Shown: in pieces, positions 6,001 through 6,088 of the stretch | Layout of the letters: every line of letters starts with the position of its first letter | Position numbering within the stretch: position 1 is the first letter of the stretch | Assembly (NCBI GenBank): GCA_001768965.1 | Contig: MEMY01000099.1 | Span: 1-6,088, forward strand | Length of the DNA: 6,088 nt | DNA from: an archaeon RBG_16_50_20 | GTDB taxonomy: Archaea; Thermoproteota; Bathyarchaeia; 40CM-2-53-6 | Direction of reading: 5' to 3' | Made by a program: the position numbers and the translations under genes | Notes under the pieces: model-generated | The model's database searches: none | What the model saw: the letters and a program-made list of their open reading frames with translations, nothing else | What the model was told of the DNA's origin: nothing

Positions 6001-6088
6001 TTACCTTCGGCGGCTCCTCCTACCGCGTGCCTGCTTCCGCTTCGGCCTGAGGTCCTCTGTCCTACTCGCGAATTCAGGTGGGAAGCGG
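6001..6088 (-). CDS. C-terminal end of an unidentified gene with an Arg/Lys-rich tail (partial)
   Basis: A minus-strand frame is open from the right edge to a TAA at 6003-6001, giving 28 codons. The chain begins RFPPEFASRTEDLRPKRK and ends ARGRRSRRR. Such a basic tail is common in nucleic-acid-binding proteins, but too little is visible to name a family. The gene would lie just upstream of the cupin gene on the same strand, with 54 bases between its stop and the cupin ATG. After the stop the minus strand runs through GGTTTTTGCTCTTTG, a T-rich stretch that could end its transcript. An open frame this short could also be chance. Confidence 0.5.
   Translation of the reverse strand, partial: RFPPEFASRTEDLRPKRKQARGRRSRRR

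Noticed and set aside
1..6088. CRISPR array, insertion sequence or prophage signals
   Set aside because: No regularly spaced repeats, transposase, integrase or terminal inverted repeats were seen in the window.

Overview
The window looks archaeal. It carries a Ta0938-type small zinc protein, a zinc-finger/heme-oxygenase-like fusion of a kind I associate with archaea, GGTG Shine-Dalgarno cores five bases before two ATG starts, a TATA-like box before a gene with no Shine-Dalgarno, and tightly overlapping genes with GTG/TTG starts. Base composition is roughly balanced. I lean towards a Nitrososphaeria/Thermoplasmata-type archaeon, probably from a metagenome, but no rRNA or marker gene settles this.

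Layout. Bases 1-140 hold no confident gene, only a small tandem/palindromic repeat. Minus-strand genes fill 141-4674 as two transcription blocks. The left block (3175 to 141) is a 910-residue UPF0182 membrane protein followed, 8 bases later, by a 97-residue protein with one C-terminal membrane span; the two look translationally coupled. The right block (4674 to 3271) is three overlapping genes: a 69-residue Cys/His-rich protein with a helix-turn-helix-like segment, a 304-residue zinc finger fused to a heme-oxygenase-like diiron (HDO) domain, and a 98-residue Ta0938-like zinc protein. A divergent intergenic region (4675-4844) separates this operon from a plus-strand VOC/glyoxalase-fold gene (4845-5222). 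That gene converges on a minus-strand cysteine-dioxygenase-type cupin (5946 to 5368), with an interleaved inverted repeat between them. The right edge holds the last 28 codons of a minus-strand gene with an Arg/Lys-rich tail.

How the genes may work together. The three-gene overlapping operon is the best candidate for an undescribed system: all three products carry Cys/His metal-binding patterns, and the central HDO protein keeps most diiron ligands but has Gly where one conserved His is expected. I infer a small metal- or redox-dependent unit; substrate and role are unknown. The VOC and cupin genes are separately transcribed small metalloenzyme-fold proteins with no demonstrated link to it. 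The UPF0182 pair is an envelope module of unknown function.
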